Origin: Chitinophagaceae bacterium UBA1953
GTDB lineage: Bacteria; Bacteroidota; Bacteroidia; Chitinophagales; Chitinophagaceae
NCBI GenBank assembly: GCA_002336115.1
Contig: DDEN01000063.1
Location: forward strand, 62,001-126,000
Direction: 5' to 3'
Length of the DNA stretch: 64,000 nt
The notes beneath the pieces were generated by a model, which worked only from the letters and a program-made list of their open reading frames with translations, searched no databases and was not told the DNA's origin. The position numbers were made by a program, and so were the translations under genes. Below, piece by piece: positions 47,119 through 55,692 of the stretch; the stretch's first letter is position 1, and each line of letters opens with the position of its first letter.

Positions 47119-47126
47119 CAAAGGTA
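47119..47126 (-). promoter_or_regulatory. -7 element of the PfkB-family gene
   Basis: TACCTTTG on the minus strand, exact match to TAnnTTTG, 24 nt before the chosen start. No clear TTG at 19-21 nt upstream. It supports the 47095 start. Confidence 0.45.
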
Positions 47127-47161
47127 ATGGGTACAAGCTTACCTGCGAAGAAAACGAATAA

Positions 47162-47193
47162 AAAAAGCGCCATCATTATAGATAGCGCTTTTT
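47162..47193 (-). terminator. Terminator after the 157-residue secreted protein
   Basis: AAAAGCGC pairs with GCGCTTTT and a further ATC/GAT step across one mismatch. T run on the minus strand. Confidence 0.75.
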
Positions 47194-47215
47194 GAAAAAC
47201 GAAAACTCTGATTTC

Positions 47216-47689
47216 TTACTTGTCGCTGCGTACAAGATCGAAAAACTTATTATCGCTCATGCCAAGCCATATCATATCAATCTGGCTGATGTCAAAAGCT
47301 TTGTCAAAACAGATATACTGAATATGATTCTGACCGGGTTCTACAGACCAGTTACAGGACAAATCTCCATCTTTTGCCTGAGTGGTATAGTTGTAGAACA
47401 TATCGTTGTTTTTTAATTTGATGTAGATTTTATAATCGCTCCACTTGAAAGTACTGGCACCTTCCTGGTTAATAACCGCCATGCGTATTTTGGTGTAACC
47501 TGTACCGTCATCACGGGTTATGTACTCGTTTTTTGTAACATAAACGCCAATAAGAAAGTTAATGGTTTTGCCAGGGTTTGAAATGCTTTCGTAATAGTAG
47601 TAATCGCTGCTTTGCGATTTGCCCGATATTGGAGCAGATACAATAAATGCAAGGAAGATAAGAGTAAGGAAGAAGAGTTTCTTTTTCAT
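47216..47689 (-). CDS. Secreted hypothetical protein
   Basis: 157 residues with a signal peptide (MKKKLFFLTLIFLAFIVSAP). The mature part is beta-rich with many Tyr and Asp (SDYYYYESISNPGKTINFLI, SDYKIYIKLKNNDMFYNYTT). I do not recognise a family. It is divergent from the TetR regulator with about 106 bp between starts, so it may be a target of that regulator. It has its own terminator. Confidence 0.7.
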   Translation of the reverse strand: MKKKLFFLTLIFLAFIVSAPISGKSQSSDYYYYESISNPGKTINFLIGVYVTKNEYITRDDGTGYTKIRMAVINQEGASTFKWSDYKIYIKLKNNDMFYNYTTQAKDGDLSCNWSVEPGQNHIQYICFDKAFDISQIDMIWLGMSDNKFFDLVRSDK

Positions 47690-47758
47690 GTTCTTTGTTT
47701 TTTGATGCCGTAAAAATAGAATGATGTTTTACGTGTTTAAATACCGCCTTTTGGGTAT

Positions 47759-47791
47759 TTTGGAAAAAGCCGCTTAAACACTATATTTTTG
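47759..47791 (+). promoter_or_regulatory. Promoter of the TetR-family gene
   Basis: TTTG (47759-47762), 21 nt, TATTTTTG (47784-47791). The start codon lies only 4 nt after the -7 element, so the message should be leaderless or nearly so. Confidence 0.7.
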
Positions 47792-47795
47792 TAAC

Positions 47796-48386
47796 ATGGG
47801 AAAACTGAAAGTGCCTAAAAACGGCAACCGCAAAGACCTCATTGTAAAAGCCGGAGCCGCTCTTTTCCGGGAAAAAGGATTTGGTGCCGCCAGCATGCGG
47901 GACCTTGCTGAAAATCTCGGTATTGAAGCTGCCAGCTTGTACAATCACATCCGTTCTAAGAACGAAATCCTTGAATCAATCTGTTTTAACGTAGCAAACC
48001 GCTTTAATTCTCATCTCGATGAAATTGAAACCAGCAACGCCGAACCGTTAAAAAAAATCGAAACACTTCTGCGTTTTCACATTCAACAAATGGTGGAAAA
48101 TTATGAAGAAGTAATTGTGAGCGACAGGGAGTGGAAGCACCTGGATGATCCTTATCTTTCCAACTTCCGAATTCAACGCCGCAACTACCGTAAACGATTA
48201 GCCTCAATTATTGAAGACGGTATTAAAAAAGGAGAAATTAAAAAAATTGATGCCCCTACTGCTGTTGTTATTATGTTACAGGCAGTAAGTGGAATTGAAA
48301 GCTGGCATCGCTCAACAGCAAAAATCAGCGGAAGTGAACTGGAAGACAACATGATTGTTATTCTGGTTGAGGGTATGAAAAAATAA
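47796..48386 (+). CDS. TetR-family transcriptional regulator
   Basis: 196 residues. The N-terminal HTH reads IVKAGAALFREKGFGAASMR and DLAENLGIEAASLYNHIRSK, a textbook TetR pattern. The C-terminal ligand domain is all-helical and ends in a dimerisation-like region (AVVIMLQAVSGIESWHRSTA). The ATG at 47796 is the first possible start and abuts the promoter, so translation probably begins on a leaderless mRNA. The effector is unknown. Possible targets are the divergent secreted protein and the gene that follows 39 nt downstream. Confidence 0.92.
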   Translation: MGKLKVPKNGNRKDLIVKAGAALFREKGFGAASMRDLAENLGIEAASLYNHIRSKNEILESICFNVANRFNSHLDEIETSNAEPLKKIETLLRFHIQQMVENYEEVIVSDREWKHLDDPYLSNFRIQRRNYRKRLASIIEDGIKKGEIKKIDAPTAVVIMLQAVSGIESWHRSTAKISGSELEDNMIVILVEGMKK

Positions 48387-48425
48387 TTTACCTGTTTTAC
48401 TTTTTAAACTTTTTTCATTAAACCA

Positions 48426-48989
48426 ATGAAAACCTACTTTCTATTTTTGTTTTTTTTCGTTTCTGCAGGCAGTTATGCGCAAAACGACACAACATTTCTG
48501 AAAAAAAACATAAAGGCGGGAATGGACAGCCTCTCAGAGTCATTTGAAAAAAAAGACTGGCCAACGTTTACCCATTTTATGCATCCAGCCTTAATTAAAA
48601 TGCTTGGAGGAGAAAAAAACTTCATTTCTTTTATTGAGCAACAAATGAATGCTCTGAACGATGCAAAAATCAACAGTATGGGCGCAGGGAATGTACTGCA
48701 ACTTATCAATTACAAAAACCAATGGCAATGTGTAGTTGAAAGTTACCTGCAAATGACGATTGACAGCATTACTGTAAGCACAGTAAGCAGCAATGTTGGT
48801 GTAACCTACGACAAAGGAAAAACATGGAAGTTTATCCGTGTTACTGATGGCAACGAAACTCAGGTAAAAAAACTGTTTCCTGATATTTCTCCTTCAATAC
48901 AAATACCGTATAACAAAACTTCGTACGGAGTAACTATTGAAGAACTGCTAAAAACTTATCAACCAAAATACCCACCTGCAAAAGACTAA
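48426..48989 (+). CDS. Secreted hypothetical protein
   Basis: 187 residues with a signal peptide (MKTYFLFLFFFVSAGSYAQ). The mature sequence (MDSLSESFEKKDWPTFTHFM through TYDKGKTWKFIRVTDGNETQ) has the helix-then-beta pattern of small NTF2-like or DUF-type periplasmic proteins, but no family is certain. It starts 39 nt after the TetR gene on the same strand, so cotranscription is possible. Confidence 0.7.
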   Translation: MKTYFLFLFFFVSAGSYAQNDTTFLKKNIKAGMDSLSESFEKKDWPTFTHFMHPALIKMLGGEKNFISFIEQQMNALNDAKINSMGAGNVLQLINYKNQWQCVVESYLQMTIDSITVSTVSSNVGVTYDKGKTWKFIRVTDGNETQVKKLFPDISPSIQIPYNKTSYGVTIEELLKTYQPKYPPAKD

Positions 48990-49016
48990 CTGCTGTTGCA
49001 AAACAGCCTGACGTTT

Positions 49017-50570
49017 TTACAATGGCTTGTTAAACCAGTCATTAACCAACGAAGTAGTTTTATCATCAAATGTTTTATGATGATACTCATTTGTTTCTGC
49101 TTCATACACATAGTCGTTTTTCCATTCCTGGTAATTAGTTGCAACCTGTTGTATTGCATCAAGCATAAAAACAACCTCCTCATCGGTCATTACCGGATGA
49201 ACAGACATGCGTATCCAACCCGGTTTGCAGGAAAGATCACCTTCGTGTATTTCATCGAGAATTTCATAGGAATGCAATTCATCTACATGCAGTAAAATAT
49301 GACCATACGTACCAGCGCAGGCACAACCGCCCCTCGTTTGTATTCCAAACCGATCATTCAGCAATTTAACAACCAGATTAAAATGAGTTCCCCTGATAAT
49401 GAATGAAATCACACCAAGCCGTTGTTTGTTTTGGCCTTCAAGAATTTCAACACCGGGTATAAAAGGAAGTTTGTCAAAAATTATTTTCAGTAACTCTTCT
49501 TCCCTGTGCAACATTTGCTCAACGCCAATTTCTTCTTTCAGCTTAACTGCAAGAGCTGCTTTTATTCCCTGTAAAAAAGGAGGCGTTCCTCCGTCTTCCC
49601 TGTGTTCAATATCAGAAATATATTCATGATATTTCCACGGATTGGTATATGTAACCGTTCCACCGCCTGGCTGATCGGGCACAATATTGTGATAAAGTTT
49701 ACGGTTAAAAATCAAAACTCCGGGAGTGCCCTGACCACCTAAAAATTTATGAGGAGAAAAAAAGACAGCATCCAAATCACTTCCTTCTTCATCAGGGTGC
49801 ATATCAATGTTAATGTATGGCGCTGAACAGGCAAAATCTACAAAACAAAGCCCGCCATAACGATGAACAATCTGCGCCACCTTGTGATAGGGTGTTTGAA
49901 TACCTGTTACATTTGAACAACCTGTGATGGCTGCAATTTTATTTTGCCTGGTACTGTGTTTGATCATAAGCTGCTCCAGTGCATGCAGATCAATATTGCC
50001 AGTAGCCTCGTTTGGTATAATTTCAACATCAGCAATGGTTTCAAGCCAGGAAGTCTGATTTGAATGATGTTCCATGTGTGAAACAAAAATTACCGGTTTG
50101 CATAAAGGATCAATATCAAGGTAATTGCTGAATAGAGAATGAATACTCACCTGCCTGTTTTTCAGTTCTTCAACCGAAGGGAGTGTTCCCTTCTTTACAT
50201 AATCCATAATACGCTCAGGAATTCTTAATCCGAGCAAGCGCTGAAGTTTATTAACAGCCCCCGTCATTCCACTGCCTGCAAAAATCAACACATCATCTGC
50301 CCCGGCACCCACATGCTGTTTAATAATCTGCTTTGCCTGTTCATAGGCTTTTGTCATAGCAGTTCCGGTAACAGTTGTTTCGGTATGTGTATTGGCAAGC
50401 AAAGGCATAATTTCTTTCTGAATACGCTCTTCAATTGGCGCATAAGCCCGGCCGCTTGCAGTCCAGTCAGCATAAATCATTTTTTGAAAACCAAAAGCAG
50501 ATTCAAAATTTGTATCTATTCCAATAATTTTTTTTCTGAACTGATGAAAATATTGCTGCTCTTTATTCAT
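49017..50570 (-). CDS. Class V aminotransferase (cysteine-desulfurase-like)
   Basis: 517-residue PLP enzyme. Key parts: IYADWTASGRAY at the N terminus, HMEHHSNQTSW, TGCSNVTGIQTPYH, the PLP aspartate in FVDFACSAPY, the Schiff-base Lys in FFSPHKFLGGQGTPG, and a C-terminal TRGGCACAGTYGH at the position of the desulfurase active-site loop. It is longer than SufS/NifS (about 410 residues) because of an insertion of about 60 residues and a C-terminal extension. Desulfurase, lyase or other class V activity cannot be chosen from sequence alone. No suf genes nearby. Confidence 0.88.
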   Translation of the reverse strand: MNKEQQYFHQFRKKIIGIDTNFESAFGFQKMIYADWTASGRAYAPIEERIQKEIMPLLANTHTETTVTGTAMTKAYEQAKQIIKQHVGAGADDVLIFAGSGMTGAVNKLQRLLGLRIPERIMDYVKKGTLPSVEELKNRQVSIHSLFSNYLDIDPLCKPVIFVSHMEHHSNQTSWLETIADVEIIPNEATGNIDLHALEQLMIKHSTRQNKIAAITGCSNVTGIQTPYHKVAQIVHRYGGLCFVDFACSAPYINIDMHPDEEGSDLDAVFFSPHKFLGGQGTPGVLIFNRKLYHNIVPDQPGGGTVTYTNPWKYHEYISDIEHREDGGTPPFLQGIKAALAVKLKEEIGVEQMLHREEELLKIIFDKLPFIPGVEILEGQNKQRLGVISFIIRGTHFNLVVKLLNDRFGIQTRGGCACAGTYGHILLHVDELHSYEILDEIHEGDLSCKPGWIRMSVHPVMTDEEVVFMLDAIQQVATNYQEWKNDYVYEAETNEYHHKTFDDKTTSLVNDWFNKPL

Positions 50571-50599
50571 AGCGTTGAGTTAACTACAGTGTATAACTG

Positions 50600-50607
50600 C
50601 AAAAGTA
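50600..50607 (-). promoter_or_regulatory. -7 element of the class V aminotransferase gene
   Basis: TACTTTTG on the minus strand, exact match to TAnnTTTG, 30 nt before the start codon. A -33 element is not evident. Confidence 0.45.
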
Positions 50608-50793
50608 AACCTAACCCTGTTTGTTTTATAAAAAGCACAATCTCTTTTTACAGATGAAAACGAACAACTCATAGTGTTAACATATACCTATTCAGGCTTC
50701 TTTAATAATTGTTTAGCTAATAAAAGAAACACACCAGACACAACTCCACATTTAGGAAAAGTTACATTTGTTTAAAAAATAATATAAAAAATA

Positions 50794-50825
50794 TTTGCAT
50801 ATAAATATTTTACTATGTACTTTTG
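50794..50825 (+). promoter_or_regulatory. Promoter of the T9SS protein gene
   Basis: TTTG (50794-50797), 20 nt, TACTTTTG (50818-50825): an exact Bacteroidota promoter. Transcription would begin near 50830, about 160 nt before the start codon. Confidence 0.75.
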
Positions 50826-50990
50826 TTTTCCATAAAACTAATACCTAAAAACCATATCTTTTTATAATCCTCTACGCCGTATCCACTATCATAATTAAAG
50901 ACCCTTTTTATTGGTTCCAATCCTCTCAATACCGTACTAAGGTCCTCTTCCTTTCTTAAGCCGCTATTGTTTTAATTTAAACCTTTAATT
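50826..50990 (+). other. Long 5' leader with repeated C/T-rich motifs
   Basis: AATCCTCTACGCCGTA (50866-50881) and AATCCTCTCAATACCGTA (50919-50936) are near copies, and GGTCCTCTTCC follows at 50941. No ORF, riboswitch or hairpin is obvious. It may be a site for an RNA-binding protein or small RNA. Confidence 0.4.
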
Positions 50991-52742
50991 ATGAAACTTT
51001 TTACTCTTGTAACGAAGAGGTTATTATTAATGCTGTCTTTTGCTACAGCTTCCGTAACCATTTATGCGCAATCTGCATCTATCAGCCCATCATTTACTCA
51101 AACAACATTTGCAGGTGGGTCAATTAATTTTACAGCAACCAGAGGAAATAACAACTGGGGAAGTAATTCAAACAGTGCTACTTATAGTTATTTATGGAGC
51201 ATTTCCGGTGGTTCGTACACTATTTCAGACTCAAATCCGGCATCAGTTGGATCTGGTGGATTTTCAAATCAAAAAACAATTACGTTTAGTTCTGCCGGCA
51301 CTTACACTGTTTCCTGTACAGTAACAAGAACAAGTAATGGCAACACAGCAACAACATCTTCTGTTACAGTAAATGTCTTTACCCCAAACCTTTATTCAAC
51401 GTCTGGTACAGGTACGGTAAAAGCTTACCAGGTAAATCCTGTAACTGGTGCAATTATTAATGGCCCGGTAGATATATTTACACCTACACAAAGCACAGCA
51501 GGCCTTGGCAAAAACAAGGCAAACGTTAATGACCCGCAAGGTTGCCTGTATTATATTCTTAATACAAGTAATAATAGCGGTACCGTAAGAATTTATGCTG
51601 CTACTCCTACAGGCACCGGAAATACACAAGTTGGATCAATTGATATGAACGGCTCTGGCGATAATACTTCACTTGGCTTTGTACGTCTTGGTTTTGACGG
51701 AAATGGCAAAGGCTGGATCATTGCAGGTGATGGGGGCTCTGCACTTTACATTGCTTCGTTCCAAGGAAACGGAACAAACAATATCAGCAATGTTAATACA
51801 TTCGGTAATGCAACGTTAACAATAAGTGGTGGTTCGGCATCTGACTTTCAGAATGGCGATCTGGCTATTTCTGCAGGCGGCACTTTGTACGCACTTGCTA
51901 ACATTACCGGAGGCAATACATATATTTACACGCTGAATTCTCTTACAAGTCCATCTACACTCACAAAAAAATGGACGGTACAAACAGGTGGCGGACAATT
52001 TACCGGTACAAGTGTAAATGGTGTGGCATGGACTCAAACAGGTTCACTACATATCACTACCGGCAATGGTATTTATTTTATTGATCAAACAACAGCAAAT
52101 TCAGCCGCAAGTACAGTACAATGCACTTTGATAAGCAGCGTAACCGGCTTAACGGATTTAGCATCAAGTGAATTTCCAAGCAACTCAACTCTTCCGGTTG
52201 TTTACAGCAGTTTTAATGTTAAAAAAAGCGGATCAAATGCAGAATTAGTATGGACAACCGAAAACGAAACAAATAATGATCATTTCGTTGTACAACGCAG
52301 CACCGATGGTGTACACTTCCAGAATATCGGCTCGGTTACTTCAAAAGGAAACGGATCAATACAGCAAACATATAACTATACTGATGCTGTTGGCACTTAT
52401 TCAATTGTTTATTACAGACTTCAGCAGGTTGATGTAAGCGGTTCAAGCACTTATTCAAGTATAGTTGCACTCAGACTTTCTTATAACAAAGCTAAAATAG
52501 CTGTTTATCCAAATCCGTTTGCAAGTGATATGAAACTTCAGATACAATCAGACAAAAAAGAAGATTTGGTTGTAAGAATCAGCAACATGACCGGCCAGGT
52601 GGTGCTGGCAAAAAAATATACCCTTCAGTCGGGCGACAATGTCATTGTTCTTACAGGAGTAGAATCACTCAAAGCAGGTATTTACTCTGTTGAAATGATT
52701 ACTGATGGGTGGAAAAGTGTTCAGAGAGTTACAAAACAATAA
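50991..52742 (+). CDS. Secreted PKD-like protein with T9SS sorting tail
   Basis: 583 residues. Signal peptide ends near ASVTIYAQ. A PKD-like Ig domain follows (TYSYLWSISGGSYTISDSNP, FSSAGTYTVSCTVTRTSNGN). The middle part (about 140-400) is Gly, Asn and Thr rich and looks like a beta-propeller (LGFVRLGFDGNGKGWIIAGD). It ends in a fibronectin-like domain (NAELVWTTENETNNDHFVVQ) and a type A T9SS tail (IAVYPNPFASDMKLQIQS). Expected on the cell surface or released; function unknown. Confidence 0.88.
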   Translation: MKLFTLVTKRLLLMLSFATASVTIYAQSASISPSFTQTTFAGGSINFTATRGNNNWGSNSNSATYSYLWSISGGSYTISDSNPASVGSGGFSNQKTITFSSAGTYTVSCTVTRTSNGNTATTSSVTVNVFTPNLYSTSGTGTVKAYQVNPVTGAIINGPVDIFTPTQSTAGLGKNKANVNDPQGCLYYILNTSNNSGTVRIYAATPTGTGNTQVGSIDMNGSGDNTSLGFVRLGFDGNGKGWIIAGDGGSALYIASFQGNGTNNISNVNTFGNATLTISGGSASDFQNGDLAISAGGTLYALANITGGNTYIYTLNSLTSPSTLTKKWTVQTGGGQFTGTSVNGVAWTQTGSLHITTGNGIYFIDQTTANSAASTVQCTLISSVTGLTDLASSEFPSNSTLPVVYSSFNVKKSGSNAELVWTTENETNNDHFVVQRSTDGVHFQNIGSVTSKGNGSIQQTYNYTDAVGTYSIVYYRLQQVDVSGSSTYSSIVALRLSYNKAKIAVYPNPFASDMKLQIQSDKKEDLVVRISNMTGQVVLAKKYTLQSGDNVIVLTGVESLKAGIYSVEMITDGWKSVQRVTKQ

Positions 52743-52767
52743 AAAGGATATTAAATATCCTTGATTT

Positions 52768-52804
52768 ACCCCCCTTTGCTTTTTAGCAAGGGGGTCTTTT
52801 TTTT
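52768..52804 (+). terminator. Strong terminator after the T9SS protein
   Basis: ACCCCC...TTTGCT pairs with AGCAA...GGGGGT with a small bulge and is followed by an eight-T run. A smaller palindrome, AAGGATATTAAATATCCTT, precedes it. Confidence 0.9.
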
Positions 52805-52850
52805 GCTTCTAGCTTATTAAGGTTACTAATCAACTCAAGTTTCAAAAAAC

Positions 52851-52858
52851 TATCTTTG
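52851..52858 (+). promoter_or_regulatory. -7 element of obg
   Basis: TATCTTTG, exact match to TAnnTTTG, 9 nt before the chosen ATG. No TTG at 19-21 nt. It argues against a start upstream of 52868. Confidence 0.4.
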
Positions 52859-52867
52859 CCGTCAAAC

Positions 52868-53857
52868 ATGGAAAAAAATTTTATTGATTATATAAGAGTG
52901 TTTTGCCGAAGTGGGCATGGGGGTGCTGGCATTAAGCATTTTTTGCGGAACAAGCTTACAGCAAAAGGCGGACCCGATGGCGGCGATGGTGGCCGTGGTG
53001 CTCACATTATTTTAAAAGGGAATGCACAGCTCTGGACATTACTTCATCTTCGCTACCTAAAAAATATCCTTGCTGAAGATGGTGCTGCCGGTGGGCATAA
53101 TAATAAAACAGGCCGTGATGGAAAAGATATCATTATTGAAGTGCCGCTCGGAACCATTGCCCGTGATGAAGAAACCGGTAAACTTGAAGCTGAAATTCTG
53201 GAAGACGGGCAGGAAATAATTCTGCTGAAAGGCGGTAAAGGTGGTCTGGGCAATTCAAATTTTGCTACAGCTACAAACCAGGTGCCTGAATATGCTCAAC
53301 CAGGCGAGCCTGGTATTGAAGGATGGAAATTACTTGAGCTGAAAGTACTGGCTGATGTTGGATTGGTTGGATTTCCCAACGCAGGCAAATCAACATTGCT
53401 GTCGTCAATAACAGCAGCCAAACCAAAAATTGCAGACTATGCTTTTACAACACTGGTTCCGCAATTGGGAATGGTCGAGTATCGTGATGCAAAAAGCTTC
53501 TGTATTGCTGATTTGCCGGGAATTATTGAAGGAGCTGCTGAAGGGAAAGGACTGGGGCATCGTTTTCTCAGGCACATTGAACGTAACGCAGTATTGCTTT
53601 TTTTAATCCCCGCAGATAGTAACAATCATAAAAAAGAATTTGAAGTATTGGTAAATGAATTGAAAGAATATAATCCGGAAATGCTGCAGAAGGATTTCAT
53701 CATTGCCATCAGCAAAAGCGATATGCTGGATGACGAACTGAAAGACGCAATTGAAAAAGAGTTGCCCAAAAATGTTCCGCATGTGTTTATTTCATCTGTA
53801 ACCGGACAAGGTTTAGTAGAGTTGAAAGACATCCTGTGGCAAAAACTAAACGACTAA
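52868..53857 (+). CDS. obg: GTPase Obg (CgtA)
   Basis: 329 residues. Essential GTPase tied to 50S subunit maturation and stress signalling. The Gly-rich Obg fold is at the N terminus (CRSGHGGAGIKHF, GGPDGGDGGRGAHI, KGGKGGLGN). The G domain follows with P-loop GFPNAGKS (168-175), switch II DLPGIIEGAAEGKGLGHRF and NKxD-equivalent ISKSD. It lacks the extra C-terminal OCT domain, as is common in Bacteroidota. The ATG at 52868 is chosen; a TTG 12 nt upstream would lie inside the -7 element. Confidence 0.97.
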   Translation: MEKNFIDYIRVFCRSGHGGAGIKHFLRNKLTAKGGPDGGDGGRGAHIILKGNAQLWTLLHLRYLKNILAEDGAAGGHNNKTGRDGKDIIIEVPLGTIARDEETGKLEAEILEDGQEIILLKGGKGGLGNSNFATATNQVPEYAQPGEPGIEGWKLLELKVLADVGLVGFPNAGKSTLLSSITAAKPKIADYAFTTLVPQLGMVEYRDAKSFCIADLPGIIEGAAEGKGLGHRFLRHIERNAVLLFLIPADSNNHKKEFEVLVNELKEYNPEMLQKDFIIAISKSDMLDDELKDAIEKELPKNVPHVFISSVTGQGLVELKDILWQKLND

Positions 53858-53891
53858 AAAAACAGCTTTTCATCTCAACTCAACTACTGCG

Positions 53892-54782
53892 TTGAAAAAA
53901 CTGATAACAGGAACCATAACTGACCTGCGGCAAATTTTTTCGTGGCAGAAATACCTTATTGTTTTTGCCATTATTGCAACCGTATGCTACATTAATTATT
54001 TCAGCAGTTTTCATTTCTGGTTAAGGGCAAAGCCTTTTTTCTTCAGTTTACCCTGGTACTATTTGTTGTTCTTTACCTTCCTGCTTACCGGTATTCTTAT
54101 TCAGACGGTAACCCTTTCGTTGAAAAAAAACGTAGCGTTTGTTCTATTTATTTCGCCACTATTATTTGCGCTGAAAGTTGCTTTTCCTGTAAATCAATTA
54201 TTCGGCAGTGTGCTTGCTCCTGAATATTTAAAAACATTTCATCAGCCCATTGCATGGTTAACCGGAGTATTTATTATATCATCAACATTGTTGCTTGTAC
54301 ATCGTTATTTGTATGGAACATGGACATTGTTCGGAATTAAACAAACAACTTCGCTTTCATCTTATGCAATGCTTATTTTGATGATGCTGCCGCTACTGCT
54401 GTTTGCTTCGGCACAAAAAGATTTTTCGCTGGTTTACCCGAGAGCTAAAGTAATTGCAGAAAATCTTGGCAGTAATGCAAAACCGTGGCATTATCTTTTT
54501 TTTGAAACAGCCTATACAACAGATTTTATCAGCATTGAACTATTCTTTCGTGGCTTTCTCATTATTGTATTGGGGAAAACACTTGGCAAACAATGTATTC
54601 TTCCCATTGCATTGTTTTACTTTTCAATCCATTTAGGTAAACCTATGTTTGAGGCCATCAGCAGTTTTTTTGGCGGACTTATACTTGGTACCATTTCCTA
54701 TAAAAGCAAAAGTATCTGGGGCGGATGGATGGTGCATGTAAGTATTGCGTTGCTTATGGAATTATTCGGCTTTCTCTTTTAA
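53892..54782 (+). CDS. CPBP-family intramembrane protease-like protein, TTG start
   Basis: 296 residues, about eight membrane segments. The C-terminal CPBP/Abi region shows IELFFRGFLI (second Glu and Arg of the EExxxR motif; the first Glu is Ile here), ALFYFSIHLGKP (motif 2 His) and WMVHVSIALLME (motif 3 His). The frame opens with TTG at 53892, MKKLITGTIT, 34 nt after obg; no ATG exists until well inside the protein. CPBP proteins cut prenylated or other membrane substrates; here the missing Glu makes activity uncertain. Likely cotranscribed with obg. Confidence 0.8.
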   Translation: MKKLITGTITDLRQIFSWQKYLIVFAIIATVCYINYFSSFHFWLRAKPFFFSLPWYYLLFFTFLLTGILIQTVTLSLKKNVAFVLFISPLLFALKVAFPVNQLFGSVLAPEYLKTFHQPIAWLTGVFIISSTLLLVHRYLYGTWTLFGIKQTTSLSSYAMLILMMLPLLLFASAQKDFSLVYPRAKVIAENLGSNAKPWHYLFFETAYTTDFISIELFFRGFLIIVLGKTLGKQCILPIALFYFSIHLGKPMFEAISSFFGGLILGTISYKSKSIWGGWMVHVSIALLMELFGFLF

Positions 54783-54831
54783 CATCACCAAAAGCTTCCT
54801 TTCTGTATTTTTATTCATTAATTGTTCCGTT

Positions 54832-55653
54832 ATGAAGAAACTTTTGTTTTGCATACTTATATTCATTTGTGTTTTGGATTATTCTACTGCGCAATCAATA
54901 AGGCAACTACGCAAAAACTTTGAAATGAAAATGCCATCTGGTCCCGGTGAAAATGGAGGAACAGTTGCTATTAGTTTAAAGAACCGGAATTTTTATGCAA
55001 CAATTGTTGGTAATAAAACATATTCCATTGCATACTTTAACGCTATTGGCGAAATGATGTCGCCACCTGATCTTTCTTTACTTGCTGATATACGGGGACT
55101 GTGGTACAGCCCCGCTTTAAAAACCTTTGTTGCAAATGGGTATGGAGCAACCGGGTGGTTTACTTATGTACTGGATGATGCCGGTATTCCCTATGATATA
55201 AAGCCTTTGTTCAGTGGCCAACTACAGCCATTTCCAAATTCCGTTGCACAATACAATCAAAGGGAAAATCTTGTACATTTTCTAAAAGGCTCAACGGTGG
55301 TTGCGTACGATGCAGCAACCGGAAAAGAAATCAGGGAAAAAACAGTACTGATAAAAGTAGGACACACCAAAAAAATGCCTCCGCCACCAGGAACTGTCAT
55401 TGATTCAATTGCAGTTCTGAAAGATTACAATTCAACTACTGTTATCTACACTGGCATGAGTAATGCTGAGTTTGGTTTGCTAAACATCAAAACAAAAGAA
55501 ATTGAACTGTACAGCAAAGCCGATGGATTAATGACACAAAAATTAAAACTGCCTGAAGACGCAATTGTGAAAGATAAATTCAATTTCAGTTTTTGTAATA
55601 ACGTTTATTTCCTGTACAACAGTAACAACCGTTCTTGGATCGGATACAGGTAG
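54832..55653 (+). CDS. Secreted hypothetical protein, propeller-like
   Basis: 273 residues from the ATG at 54832, which starts a signal peptide (MKKLLFCILIFICVLDYSTA); the frame also opens earlier at a TTG, which is rejected. The mature part has repeated beta-rich motifs (GTVAISLKNRNFYATIVGNK, IRGLWYSPALKTFVANGYGA) like a small propeller. No family recognised. It follows the CPBP gene by 49 nt and may share the obg transcript. Confidence 0.75.
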   Translation: MKKLLFCILIFICVLDYSTAQSIRQLRKNFEMKMPSGPGENGGTVAISLKNRNFYATIVGNKTYSIAYFNAIGEMMSPPDLSLLADIRGLWYSPALKTFVANGYGATGWFTYVLDDAGIPYDIKPLFSGQLQPFPNSVAQYNQRENLVHFLKGSTVVAYDAATGKEIREKTVLIKVGHTKKMPPPPGTVIDSIAVLKDYNSTTVIYTGMSNAEFGLLNIKTKEIELYSKADGLMTQKLKLPEDAIVKDKFNFSFCNNVYFLYNSNNRSWIGYR

Positions 55654-55692
55654 AGTATTATTTTTCTTTTAAAAAGTACAAAATGATGAGTG

